Origin: Alcanivoracaceae bacterium
Lineage (GTDB): Bacteria; Pseudomonadota; Gammaproteobacteria; Pseudomonadales; Alcanivoracaceae
Assembly: GCA_023146255.1 (NCBI GenBank)
Contig: JAGLCJ010000008.1
Span: 242,969-306,968 of the forward strand
Direction: 5' to 3'
DNA: 64,000 nt
In this document: piece by piece, positions 35,786 through 44,800 of the stretch
Numbering within the stretch: the stretch's first letter is position 1
Layout: every line of letters begins with the position of its first letter
Notes under the pieces: model-generated
What the model saw: only the letters and a program-made list of their open reading frames with translations
Told to the model about the DNA's origin: nothing
Databases searched by the model: none
Made by a program: the position numbers and the translations under genes

Positions 35786-36388
35786 TCACTCAGAAATTGG
35801 CTCACCAATGCACTTCTCAAAAGCTTGGATCAAACCTGCATAATTGCAGTCTACTCCATCTATATTTGCCTGCAGCCATTCCTCTTCCGTTATTGGTGCC
35901 CAGCCAATCTGATACCCCGCGTTGACGACCAAATGCTCAAACAGGAGTCGTTGAGCCCTTCCATTCCCCTCACGGAATGGATGGACCATGTTCAAATCGC
36001 CGTAATACTCCGCAATAGCCCTTATCAGATCCGACCTGATCATACCCTCGAACCATCCGGCCTGAGCCATAGATTCAAATATCTTCGTAGCCTCAGGAAC
36101 GATTCGATCTGTCCGGCAAAAACGTGTTGCACCCTTGGAGATATCAATGGTGCGAATCTCGCCTGCCCAGGAAAAGACTTCGTTGAAAAGATGGCGATGC
36201 AGACTTTGCAAGTAGGGCAAATCATAGGGGGGAGGAGAAAATCCGATTTCACTTACAGCTATGCTTGTCAGCTTTTGCTCTGCCTCCGCCAGCTCCTGGT
36301 CGTCCTCAATATTCAAAAGGTTTCTCAGTACGGTAGACCCCTGATAGCAGTAGGGGTCTTGTCCGGTACCATATTTGTCGACACTCAG
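35786..36388 (-). CDS. fic: Fic-family protein (putative AMPylating toxin), unusual start
   Basis: About 200 residues. The Fic motif HPFREGNGR is intact (catalytic His), and NAGYQIGW follows as in class I Fic proteins. The N-terminal homology runs as DKYGTGQDPYCYQGS, well upstream of the first usable TTG (36316). In that frame no ATG, GTG or TTG exists before a TAA; CTG at 36388 would overlap the yhfG stop as CTGA, imitating an ATGA junction. I therefore give 36388 as the start; a mutated start is possible. Fic enzymes transfer AMP to target proteins such as gyrase. Confidence 0.75.
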   Translation of the reverse strand: MSVDKYGTGQDPYCYQGSTVLRNLLNIEDDQELAEAEQKLTSIAVSEIGFSPPPYDLPYLQSLHRHLFNEVFSWAGEIRTIDISKGATRFCRTDRIVPEATKIFESMAQAGWFEGMIRSDLIRAIAEYYGDLNMVHPFREGNGRAQRLLFEHLVVNAGYQIGWAPITEEEWLQANIDGVDCNYAGLIQAFEKCIGEPISE

Positions 36389-36564
36389 GATTTCACCTGC
36401 TTACGGTAAGCCTGAATCACGGCAGCACGAGACGGCACGGGCCTGGTAACAGCAGACAGGTCAGCCGGAAACCCCTCAAGACGGAGGCTAGCCTCGTAGT
36501 TCGCCCGACGTACCCTGTCAACGTACGCCCTTTTCATTTCCAAGGTGGCTACTTTTGTTGTCAT
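36385..36564 (-). CDS. yhfG: YhfG-like Fic antitoxin
   Basis: A 59-residue protein upstream of fic. The segment NYEASLRLEGF matches the YhfG/DUF2559 pattern (NFxxSRRLEG), which inhibits class I Fic by presenting an inhibitory helix. ATG at 36564 has GAGG seven bases ahead; other in-frame ATGs are at 36570 and 36591. It precedes the toxin in the operon. Confidence 0.72.
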   Translation of the reverse strand: MTTKVATLEMKRAYVDRVRRANYEASLRLEGFPADLSAVTRPVPSRAAVIQAYRKQVKS

Positions 36565-37021
36565 GACCATGCCTCGCGAGAATGCGACCAATTATAGCAC
36601 CATCAGCACTGTAGACCAGTCTACCGGAAGATTGTTTTTTCTTAATAATCAATACATTGGAAATTATCAGGCACGAAACCATGCCATGATCAACCTGATG
36701 GAGGGATCTTACACTCTCTCTTGATGCAGCAGTGCGTGTTCCTTGATTTTCAATGACTTAATTTGTTTTAGAGGGTGAAAAGCTATACTAAAAGCTATAC
36801 CAGCGCGCCGGATTTCCATGAGTATCTGCGAACCATAGCGAACGAACTTTTGCCGTTTCCAAACAGATTGCAAAGCAATCTCAAGACAACTCGCTCAGGC
36901 AGCAACAAAACGGCTTAACATCATCCGGCCAGAATATCCCACACGGAATTTTGCGCTGGGACACAGCCGGTAAGAGATCATCCAGGGGCGAATCAAATCG
37001 CCCTGATTACAAGGAATAATC
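36565..37021. other. 457-base gap before metal-resistance genes
   Basis: AT-rich DNA without a supported ORF. It contains an 11-base direct repeat AAAAGCTATAC at 36778-36788 and 36790-36800 (period 12), a layout like integrase arm sites. The AAGGAATAATC leader of ynfA lies at the end. No terminator or clear promoter was identified. Confidence 0.5.
36778..36800. repeat. Tandem 11-base direct repeat
   Basis: AAAAGCTATAC occurs twice with a 12-base period. A second 12-base-period pair (TTACCCC) lies left of fic. Both could be recombinase arm sites. Confidence 0.45.
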
Positions 37022-37357
37022 ATGTCGTCTGTTTACTGGTTTCCCCTTGCCGCATTACTGGAAATTGCCGGCTGCTTTTCATTCTGGGCATGGCTCAGGC
37101 TGGACAAGTCTGCCCTCTGGCTGATTCCCGGCATGCTGGCTCTGGCCGGCTTCGCCTGGGCGCTTACCCAGATCGAAGCGAGCTTTGCTGGTCGCGCCTA
37201 CGCAGCCTACGGCGGCGTTTACATCATCGCATCCTTGCTATGGGGCGCCGTGGTGGAAAAGCAAACGCCATCGTCTCTGGACATGGTCGGTGCCGCGCTG
37301 TGCCTCGTCGGCGCAAGCCTGATCTTTTTTGGTCCTTCAATGGCACATCATTCCTGA
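37022..37357 (+). CDS. ynfA: YnfA/UPF0060 small membrane protein
   Basis: A 111-residue protein with four membrane helices, matching the YnfA family (ALLEIAGCFSFWAWLR and AYAAYGGVYIIASLLWG). YnfA-like proteins resemble SMR transporters; in metal islands they commonly accompany MerR regulators and DUF3703. An AAGGAA site precedes the ATG. It is followed by a MerR-type promoter that may restart transcription. Confidence 0.85.
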   Translation: MSSVYWFPLAALLEIAGCFSFWAWLRLDKSALWLIPGMLALAGFAWALTQIEASFAGRAYAAYGGVYIIASLLWGAVVEKQTPSSLDMVGAALCLVGASLIFFGPSMAHHS

Positions 37358-37369
37358 CCCAAACAGGAC

Positions 37370-37400
37370 TTGAACCTACAACCATGACATGTTTTTCAAT
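37370..37400 (+). promoter_or_regulatory. MerR-family-type promoter (first)
   Basis: TTGAAC (37370-37375), a 19-base spacer and TTCAAT (37395-37400) form a long-spacer promoter before DUF3703. The -35 and first operator half (ACTTGAACCTACAA) nearly repeat the promoter at 38248, so the same regulator may control both. The second half-site is less symmetric. Confidence 0.5.
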
Positions 37401-37435
37401 GGTGGCTCTGTCTGGTCCCTCACTGGAGAAACGCC

Positions 37436-37792
37436 ATGGGAAAATTGCCAACACATGTCAAGACTGCGTTCGAGCAGGAAATGTCCAGTGCTTTACAGGC
37501 ACGGATCACAGGTGACGCAGGAACGGCATTTCAGCATCTGGAGCGCGCGCACATTCTCGGCCAACGCTGGTTTTCACTCCACCTGAGAACCCACTGGCAC
37601 ATGTTGATGGTGGCCTTTCAGCGCAAGGATTTGCGCGAAATACTCGGGCAGATAGCGCGTCTGGCGCTGACACCACTGGGCCATATAACAGGCAAGCTTC
37701 CAATGGGTAACACAGGCGGGGCAAACGTCAACGCGTTCCGTCCGATGCCTGTTCCAGAGGATTTGAGAACAATCCTGGAACGCAACGAGTGA
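37436..37792 (+). CDS. DUF3703 protein
   Basis: A 118-residue helical protein, DUF3703-like (ALQARITGDAGTAFQHLERAHILGQ), repeatedly found beside cadR/zntR-type regulators and cation transporters. GGAG lies 8 bases before the ATG. It is convergent with the MerR gene. Function unknown; two conserved His near HTHW/HLER may bind metal. Confidence 0.75.
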   Translation: MGKLPTHVKTAFEQEMSSALQARITGDAGTAFQHLERAHILGQRWFSLHLRTHWHMLMVAFQRKDLREILGQIARLALTPLGHITGKLPMGNTGGANVNAFRPMPVPEDLRTILERNE

Positions 37793-37805
37793 GCAGGCAT
37801 CGTGC

Positions 37806-38243
37806 TCAGCGGAATACCTCGTCGGGTTCCGCATGCTGGTGATCGCACAGGCTGTGGTCCGACAACGCTTCGATAATTCGGCACTGGCCAATCTCTCCGG
37901 CACCGCATTCAGCTATTACGCGACTCAGCTCTCGCTGCATGCTCTGCAGGCGACCAATACGCTCCTCAACCCGAGCCAGGTGCTGGCGCGCCAGGGCGTC
38001 AACTTCGGCACAGGAAGCACCGGGATCGGTGGCCATTCCCAGCAGGCTGCGGATATCAGAGAGATTGAAGCCCAACTCTCGGGCATGACGAATGAACAAC
38101 AGGCGCCGACGGTGGGCGTCACCATAGCGGCGCTGATTACCCTCCGTACGTGCTGGCTCCGGCATCAGCCCTTCGCGTTCATAGTGCCGGATCAGGCTGA
38201 CTGTACAGCCGGCATCACGGGCCAGTTTTCCGATGGTGGACAT
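37806..38243 (-). CDS. cadR: MerR-family Cd(II)/Pb(II)-type metal regulator
   Basis: A 145-residue MerR regulator: N-terminal winged helix (STIGKLARDAGCTVSLIRHYE), dimerisation coiled coil, and metal-loop cysteines CAEV (about 78), EC (about 114) and QC (about 120). This three-Cys spacing matches CadR/PbrR, not Zn-specific ZntR. The C-terminus has extra His and Cys (CDHQHAEP). Translation starts 5 bases from the -35 of the divergent promoter it should twist into activity. Confidence 0.8.
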   Translation of the reverse strand: MSTIGKLARDAGCTVSLIRHYEREGLMPEPARTEGNQRRYGDAHRRRLLFIRHARELGFNLSDIRSLLGMATDPGASCAEVDALARQHLARVEERIGRLQSMQRELSRVIAECGAGEIGQCRIIEALSDHSLCDHQHAEPDEVFR

Positions 38244-38247
38244 AGGC

Positions 38248-38278
38248 TTGAACCTACAATGACTACAGGTTTTATGCT
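38248..38278 (+). promoter_or_regulatory. MerR-family operator-promoter (second)
   Basis: TTGAAC (38248-38253), 19-base spacer, TATGCT (38273-38278). The spacer holds the dyad ACCTACA-ATGA-CTACAGGT, typical of CadR/PbrR/ZntR sites. It drives the cation transporter gene and overlaps the regulator's own leader. Confidence 0.75.
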
Positions 38279-38326
38279 TGCATGGAATCCTGACCAGTAC
38301 AACTGAACCGCACAAGGAGCTCCCAC

Positions 38327-38953
38327 ATGGCGGACTGCTGCAACAACACGACAGGCTTTGATGGTCAGTCGCCAGCCTATCGCCGGACACTCTGGATCGT
38401 TATCGGCATTAACGCGATCATGTTCGCTGTCGAGATGGTCACCGGCGCGCTGTCCGGCTCACAGGCACTGCAGGCTGACGCACTGGATTTCGCCGGCGAC
38501 ACGGCAACCTATGCGCTCAGCCTGTGGGTAATCGGCAAGCCGCTGCTGTGGCGCAGTCGCGCGGCGACCTTCAAAGGCCTGTCGCTGCTGGTCATGGGCG
38601 CCACGGTCCTGATCATGACGCTGCAGGCATCCATGCGACCGGAACCGCCGGTGGCGCTATGGATGGGCAGTGTCGCGGTGCTGGCACTGGTAGCCAACGT
38701 GGTCAGTGCCTTGTTGCTGATGCGCTTTCGCGATGGTGACGCCAACGTCCGCTCCGTGTGGTTGTGTTCGCGGAACGACGCCATCGGCAACCTGGGTGTG
38801 CTGGTAGCCGCCGTGCTCGTCGCGTGGCTGGACTCCCCCTGGCCGGACCTGATTTTTGCCCTGATCATGGCCAGTCTGTTCACTCACAGTGCCGTGTCCA
38901 TATTACGCCAGGCTCGCCAGGAAGCATCGCAGCCGACGGATAGCACACATTGA
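38327..38953 (+). CDS. Short CDF-type cation transporter
   Basis: A 208-residue membrane protein with six helices. Metal-site patterns QADALDFAGDTATY (helix 2) and RNDAIGNLG (helix 5) match cation diffusion facilitators. The cytoplasmic C-terminal domain of CzcD is absent, which is usual for this short subgroup. It would export Zn, Cd or Pb from the cytosol under the MerR promoter. The N-terminus starts MADCC, a possible metal-binding Cys pair. Confidence 0.82.
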   Translation: MADCCNNTTGFDGQSPAYRRTLWIVIGINAIMFAVEMVTGALSGSQALQADALDFAGDTATYALSLWVIGKPLLWRSRAATFKGLSLLVMGATVLIMTLQASMRPEPPVALWMGSVAVLALVANVVSALLLMRFRDGDANVRSVWLCSRNDAIGNLGVLVAAVLVAWLDSPWPDLIFALIMASLFTHSAVSILRQARQEASQPTDSTH

Positions 38954-38996
38954 CGCAGCCCAGTGGGCTGCTAGTATCTATGCGCATTCATCGCAA

Positions 38997-39380
38997 ATGA
39001 CTCGGAAACCGCTGCGAATGACCCACCATTCACCCACAAGAACTGCTGTCACGGCCTTGATACTGGCCGTGTTCATGCTGGTGAATGCGGTGGTAGTTCT
39101 GGGAGAAGAGGCGATTCATTCCGTGCAGGAAGAGGTGCTTGCCCAAACGCATCATGACGGGCATCTCGCCGAGCATGTTCAGGGCCACGATACTGAAAAA
39201 GCAGATTGTGCCTCTCATCACAGCTGCCACAGCCACAGTCCACTGGTTCTCGCTGGTGATGACATCGGCATACCCGTCCCGGGGCCGACCCGGGACTGGT
39301 TACCCCTGAACGGGGTGACACCTGACTCCCCCTCCTACAGCCCCCCGGTCCCCCCTCCGGATAGCCCGTTGCAGTCCTGA
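38997..39380 (+). CDS. His-rich periplasmic CzcI-like protein
   Basis: A 127-residue protein with an N-terminal hydrophobic segment (about 16-36), then a His/Cys-rich stretch (HHDGHLAEH, CASHHSCHSHS) and a Pro-rich tail. Its place directly before the RND pump genes is that of czcI. It probably binds metal in the periplasm. ATGs at 38997 and 39018 are both possible; neither has a strong site. Confidence 0.62.
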   Translation: MTRKPLRMTHHSPTRTAVTALILAVFMLVNAVVVLGEEAIHSVQEEVLAQTHHDGHLAEHVQGHDTEKADCASHHSCHSHSPLVLAGDDIGIPVPGPTRDWLPLNGVTPDSPSYSPPVPPPDSPLQS

Positions 39381-39431
39381 CCCTTTCTTTGCGGCCTCGT
39401 GCCGCTGTGACTGTCGTAACGGGAGTAACAC

Positions 39432-40730
39432 ATGCATTTCCGAATACTCGGCCGCCGCCTGTGGGCGTTGGCCATGGCGGGCGCTTTTGCCAGCCAGATG
39501 GCTTTGGCAGACACCAAGCCACAAACGGATGGGAAACCTGTTGCCCTTGCTGAGGCGCTGAACCTCACGCTGGAGCGTAATCCAACCCTGGCAACGTTTC
39601 CGTACCGCCTCAGGGCCGCGGATGCCGACCGGCTACAGGCGGCACTGAGGCCACAACCCACGCTGACACTGGAAGCAGAAAACCTGGCCGGCAAGGCACC
39701 GGCTGATGGCGTTAACGGCGCCGAGCTGACGCTGGCGCTGAGCCAGGTCATCGAGCTGGGCGGAAAGCGCCGCGAGCGTATGGCGGTAGCCAGTCTTGCG
39801 CGCGACGACTCGCACCTGGCCTACGAACAGGCCCGGCTGGACATACTCGGCGAGGCAGTCAGCCGATACATCCTTCTGGCAACCCTGCAGGAGCAGGTCG
39901 AGCTGGCGCAGCGCAGCCTTGCACTCACACGGCAATCGGAGTCCGCTGCCCGCCAGCGGGTACGTGCCGGCGCCGCGCCCCAGGCAGATCTTACCCGCCT
40001 GACGCTGGCCTCCCAGCAAGCCGATATTGCGTTACAACGGGCCCAAGTGGAGCGCGATGCAGCCAGTCAGCAGCTGGCGGCACTCTGGGGTGAAGCCGAT
40101 GTTGTAGATCTGGTGCCAGTGACTGCCCTCCGTCCGCTGCCTGAATTGCCCACGCTGCAGGCAATCAACGCGCAGCTTGATCAGGCGCCCGACCTGATGC
40201 GTCTTGCCAACGAAGCCCGGCTACAGGAGGCCCAGATGCGTCTTGCCAAGGCCAATGGTCGGCGGGACGTAGAGATCACGCTGGGTGCGCGCCACGACCG
40301 ACTCACCGACGACAACACCCTGGTGGCGGGCCTGTCCATTCCCCTGAACCTGCGCAATCCCAATCGCGGCAATATTGCCCGCGCCCAGGCTCAGCTTGCC
40401 GAAAGCGAGGCACAGCTGAACGCCCGCCGGATAGAGCTGATCTCGGCTCTGCAAGCCCTGTATCGAAACCTGTCACTGGTTCGCGAGGAGCTTGCCCTGA
40501 TCGAGGACAGTGCCTTGCCTCTCGCCCGTCAACTTTACCGTGACATCGAGAAAGGCTACCGCGTCGGCCGCTACAGCCTGCTTGACCTGACCAGCGCACA
40601 GCAGGAACAGATTGCTCTCGAACAGCAGGCCATTGAACTCGCCGCCCGCTTCCACCAGCACCGTAACGAAATTGAACGCCTCACCGGCCTGAGCCTGTCC
40701 CTCAGCGGTGAGCAGGAGATCGCACAATGA
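39432..40730 (+). CDS. czcC: Outer-membrane factor of metal RND pump (CzcC-like)
   Basis: A 432-residue TolC-superfamily protein with signal peptide (about 1-26, MALA-D) and the two helical repeats (LAEALNLTLERNPTL first; RYSLLDLTSAQQEQIALEQ last). It provides the outer-membrane channel for the pump encoded next. GGGAG precedes the ATG and the stop overlaps czcB as ATGA. Confidence 0.87.
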   Translation: MHFRILGRRLWALAMAGAFASQMALADTKPQTDGKPVALAEALNLTLERNPTLATFPYRLRAADADRLQAALRPQPTLTLEAENLAGKAPADGVNGAELTLALSQVIELGGKRRERMAVASLARDDSHLAYEQARLDILGEAVSRYILLATLQEQVELAQRSLALTRQSESAARQRVRAGAAPQADLTRLTLASQQADIALQRAQVERDAASQQLAALWGEADVVDLVPVTALRPLPELPTLQAINAQLDQAPDLMRLANEARLQEAQMRLAKANGRRDVEITLGARHDRLTDDNTLVAGLSIPLNLRNPNRGNIARAQAQLAESEAQLNARRIELISALQALYRNLSLVREELALIEDSALPLARQLYRDIEKGYRVGRYSLLDLTSAQQEQIALEQQAIELAARFHQHRNEIERLTGLSLSLSGEQEIAQ

Positions 40731-41842
40731 AAAAAGTAATCCCGAACCTGATGGTGATTTTGCTCCTGACCAGTTCCAGTACTTTGTTTGCGTCAGAAGC
40801 CCATGCAAGTGAGCAGGACACCCTGGAAAAAGCACAACATGAACCAGGCCCTCTCCATGATGACCATGATGAAGATCATGAGGAGGACCACGACGAAAAG
40901 CACGAAGAAGACCATGACGAAGCGGAGCACGGCAAGGATGGCCCTGATACTCACGAAGATGAGGGTCATGCCGCAGAAAAAGGCCATGAAGGCCATGAAG
41001 GTCATGAGGAAAATGAAGAGCCAGAACTGACCTTCAGCGCCGAACTTCTGCGTGAGTTCGGAGGCGAAATCGCGTCTGCCCAGACCGGCGTCATTCGCCA
41101 ACAGGCATCTCTTCCTGGGGAAGTACGGCTCAACGAGGAAGCTGTGGCACAAATCACACCGCGTTTTGCAGCAAAAATCACCAAGATACGAGCCAGGATT
41201 GGCGACCACATCAAGGCGGGAGACACTCTCGCGGAAGCAGAGAGCTCAGACACACTCGTACGCTTTTCGCTGAAGTCCCTGATAGATGGCGTCGTCATCA
41301 AACGTCAGGTGGCACAGGGAGAACATCTGTCCCCAGACGATACTGCTTTCGTTATCGCGGATTTATCAACTCTCTGGGTAGACATCTCCCTCTATCCGAA
41401 ACAAATATCGCGTGTAAAAGCGGGGCAGCCCGTGCGCATCACGACCACTCACGGACCTGAGTCAGTCAACGCCACTATCGACTATGTGGCCCCCCTTGTG
41501 GACGAAGGCACACGCACCGGCCTGGCGCGCGTTTTTCTGGCCAATGAGAATCTGGAATGGAAGCCCGGCATGTTCGTCAGGGCTAACATTACCCTCGACG
41601 AATTCCCTGCCGCCGTCGTAGTCCCCCAAAGCGCCGTCATCGATGTTGAAAGCCAGCCGACCATTTTTGTGCAACAAGGCGAAACCTGGCAGCCACGGGC
41701 GGTAAAGGTCGGCCGCAACGACAGTGATCAGGTCGAGATTCTGGCAGGCCTTAGTGCTGGCGAAAAGTATGTCTCCAAGGGCGGCTTTGTGCTCAAGGCG
41801 GAGCTTCAGAAAAGCGAATTTGAATCCGGCCACAACCACTAA
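40727..41842 (+). CDS. czcB: Periplasmic adaptor of metal RND pump (CzcB-like)
   Basis: A 371-residue membrane-fusion protein: signal peptide (about 1-20), a His/Asp/Glu-rich metal-binding insert (about 35-100), then lipoyl/barrel-sandwich and beta-barrel domains with SLPGEVRLNEEAVAQI and PGMFVRANI. It links CzcA to CzcC and may hand metal ions to the pump. Start overlaps czcC. Confidence 0.87.
   Translation: MKKVIPNLMVILLLTSSSTLFASEAHASEQDTLEKAQHEPGPLHDDHDEDHEEDHDEKHEEDHDEAEHGKDGPDTHEDEGHAAEKGHEGHEGHEENEEPELTFSAELLREFGGEIASAQTGVIRQQASLPGEVRLNEEAVAQITPRFAAKITKIRARIGDHIKAGDTLAEAESSDTLVRFSLKSLIDGVVIKRQVAQGEHLSPDDTAFVIADLSTLWVDISLYPKQISRVKAGQPVRITTTHGPESVNATIDYVAPLVDEGTRTGLARVFLANENLEWKPGMFVRANITLDEFPAAVVVPQSAVIDVESQPTIFVQQGETWQPRAVKVGRNDSDQVEILAGLSAGEKYVSKGGFVLKAELQKSEFESGHNH
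40850..41025 (+). repeat. Low-complexity coding repeat for His/Asp/Glu tract
   Basis: Short GA(T/C)CATGA(T/A)GA-like units repeat irregularly within czcB and encode the acidic His-rich segment. Periodicity follows codons and differs between copies, so this is a protein low-complexity region, not a CRISPR. Confidence 0.7.
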
Positions 41843-41857
41843 TCGCGGGAAAACAGT

Positions 41858-44800
41858 ATGCAAACCCTTATTCGTTTTGCGCTGGAGAACCGACTGCTGG
41901 TTGTCGTGATCTCTCTGGCAATGCTTATCGGCGGGTACTCCGCCTACCGAACCCTGCCTGTTGACGCCTACCCGGACATCTCACCGTCTTTGGTGCAGGT
42001 GTTTGTGGAAACTGAAGGCCTGGCGCCGGAAGAGGTAGAAAAGTACGTCACGTACCCCATCGAAAGCGCCATGAATGGCTTGCCGCAACTGGACCATGTG
42101 CGGTCGATCTCCAACTTTGGCCTGTCGGTGGTCAACATCTATTTCGAGGATGGCACTGACATCTACTTTGCCCGACAGTTAGTGGGGGAACGGTTGCAGG
42201 TGGCCCGGGAGACTATTCCCGACGGCTTCGGTGAGCCGGTTATGGGCCCCATTACCACCGGGCTTGGACAGATTCTTTTCTACGTGCTGGAGGACACCAG
42301 CGGACAATACAGCAACACGGAATTGCGCGAGGTCCAAGACTGGATCATCAAGTTCAACCTGCAGACAGTCAAAGGCGTGACGGAAGTCCTTTCCATCGGC
42401 GGTGAGGTCAAGCAATTCCAGGTGCGCATCGCCCCCAACGCCCTGCTTCGATATGACGTGTCACTGCCCGACATCAAGGAGCGCATAGAGGCCAACAATG
42501 CCAACGCCGGGGCACAGTTCATCGTCAAGAATGATGAAGAGTACATCGTGCGCTCCGTCGGTCTGGCCACGGACCTTGAGGCACTGCGCAATATCGTAGT
42601 GAAAACCATCGACGGCACGCCCGTTTATCTGCACCAGCTGGGTGAATTGGGCATAGGTGGCGAAATCAGGCGCGGACTCACCACCAAGGACGGCGAAGGA
42701 GAAGTGGTTGTAGGGATGGTGCTGAAACTGATCGGCAGCAATACCTCCCAGGTCATCGCCGCCGTCAAGGAGGAACTTGCCACGATCAACGAGAACCTGC
42801 CCGAGGGCATCAAGGTCCAGCCCTATTACGACCAGGCGACATTGGTCAAGGCGGCGGTGAGCACGGTTATCAATGCCTTGTTGCAAGGAATCATTCTGGT
42901 AGCGCTGGTGTTACTGGCGTTTATGGGAGGGCTCCGACCCAGCATCGTGGTGGCGCTGTCGATCCCGTTCTCCGTCGGCTTCACGTTTCTCGCCATGAAA
43001 TTCTTCGATATCTCCGCCAACCTGATGTCGCTGGGCGGGATTGCCATCGCGATCGGCATGATGGTGGATGGCGCGGTCGTGGTGGTAGAGAATATTGACC
43101 GGATGTTGCGTGAATCCTCCCCGGACGAATCGCGCCTGCATCTGGTGGCCAGAGCCTGCCAGGCCGTGGCGCGCCCTATTCTGTTTGCCATCAGTATTAT
43201 CATTATTGTGTTTTTGCCGTTGTTTACCCTTCAGGGTGTAGAAGGAGCGACCTTCCGGCCACTGGCCTATACCGTGGCGGTAGCCATGCTCGGCTCACTC
43301 GTCTTTGCCTTGATCGTGGCGCCGGTGGCCTCGTCCCTGCTGATGAGGCGTCCCCAGGAAGATGCTGACAAACCCCAAAAGGATATTGTCAGCCTGCTGC
43401 TGAAAGGATACCAACCGCTGGTAGAGACCATGGTCGCCCGCCGTGGCGTGGCGCTGACGATTGCGGCTGTGGTTTTACTTATTGGCATTTTGGTCGCTCC
43501 ACGGCTGGGATCGGAGTTCGTCCCGCGCTTCAATGAGGGTGATCTACTGATTCGTGCCACCATGGCGCCATCCATTTCGCTGGAAAAAGCCGAGACAACA
43601 ATCGGTGTATTCGAGCGACAACTGATGGCCGCATTCCCTGAAGTCACTCAAGTGGTATCACGGATTGGTCGTGGTGAAGTCGGTGCGCACGCCGACCCGG
43701 TGAATAACGCGGAAATTTTCGTGGCGCTGAAGCCCCAGGACGAATGGCAGAGCGCAGAGACACTCGACGGCCTCTATGCAGCAATGGGCGAAAAATTCGC
43801 AGACTTTCCTGGCGCACAGTTCAACTTCACCCAGCCCATCGCGGCGGCTGTAGATGAATTGCTGACCGGCACAAAGGCCGAGCTTGCCGCCAAGCTGTTT
43901 GGCGACGACCTGGATGTTCTGGCCGAGAAAGCACAGGCTATCGAACAGGTAATACGCACTGTTCAAGGTGCTCAGGATGTCCAGCGCGATCAAATTGGCG
44001 GCACGCCGCAACTGCGTATCACGCTGAATCGGGATGCCATCGCCCGCTATGGCCTGAATGTCAGCGATGTGCAGCGCACCTTGAGCGTCGCCGTGGGCGG
44101 CGGCGAGGCCGGACAGGTATTCGAGGGCATCCGCCGTTTTGACATCTATGTCCGGCTTGAAGAGTCCGCTCGCAACAGGGCCGATGTCATCGGGCAGCTC
44201 ATTATCGAAAACGCTTCTGGCCAGCGTATCCCCCTGGAGGAACTGGCAGACATCGAGGAGGTGGTGGGGCCGCGCCAGATCACCAGGGAAAACAATCAGC
44301 GCTTTATCACCATCCAGACCAATGTCCGCGACCGGGATATCGGTTCCTTCGTGGCCGAGGCCGATGCTGCCATCGCCGCGCAAGTGGACTTGCCACCGGG
44401 GTATTTCCTCAAATGGGGAGGACAGTTCGAACTTCAGCAGCAGGCGAACAAGCGTCTAATGATTGTGGTTCCTATTACCCTGGCGCTGGTCTTTCTCATG
44501 CTGTTCGTCAATTTCCGGTCCCTGCGAAACGCACTGCTTATCATGCTCAATATCCCGCTGGCACTGGTCGGCGGTATCGTCGCGCTGTGGTTAAGCGGCC
44601 AGAGCCTTTCAGTGCCTGCCTCGGTCGGCTTCATCGCCCTCTTTGGTATCGCTCTCGAAAACGGACTGGTACTGGTCAGTTACCTCAATGAACTGGTCAA
44701 GGACGGGATGTCCATTGCCGAAGCCAGTGTGCGCGCCGCCTGCGCCAGACTACGCGCGGTGATCATGACAGCTGTCACAACCGCCCTTGGGTTGTTTCCG

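Noticed and set aside
37357..37400. Reverse-strand tRNA T-arm-like sequence (GTAGGTTCAAGTCCTG)
   Set aside because: Better explained as a MerR-type promoter because the same half-site recurs at 38247 with a 19-base spacer; no tRNA body is present.
40850..41025. Repeat array resembling a CRISPR
   Set aside because: Units are short, in codon phase, lack spacers and encode a His/Asp/Glu tract of CzcB.
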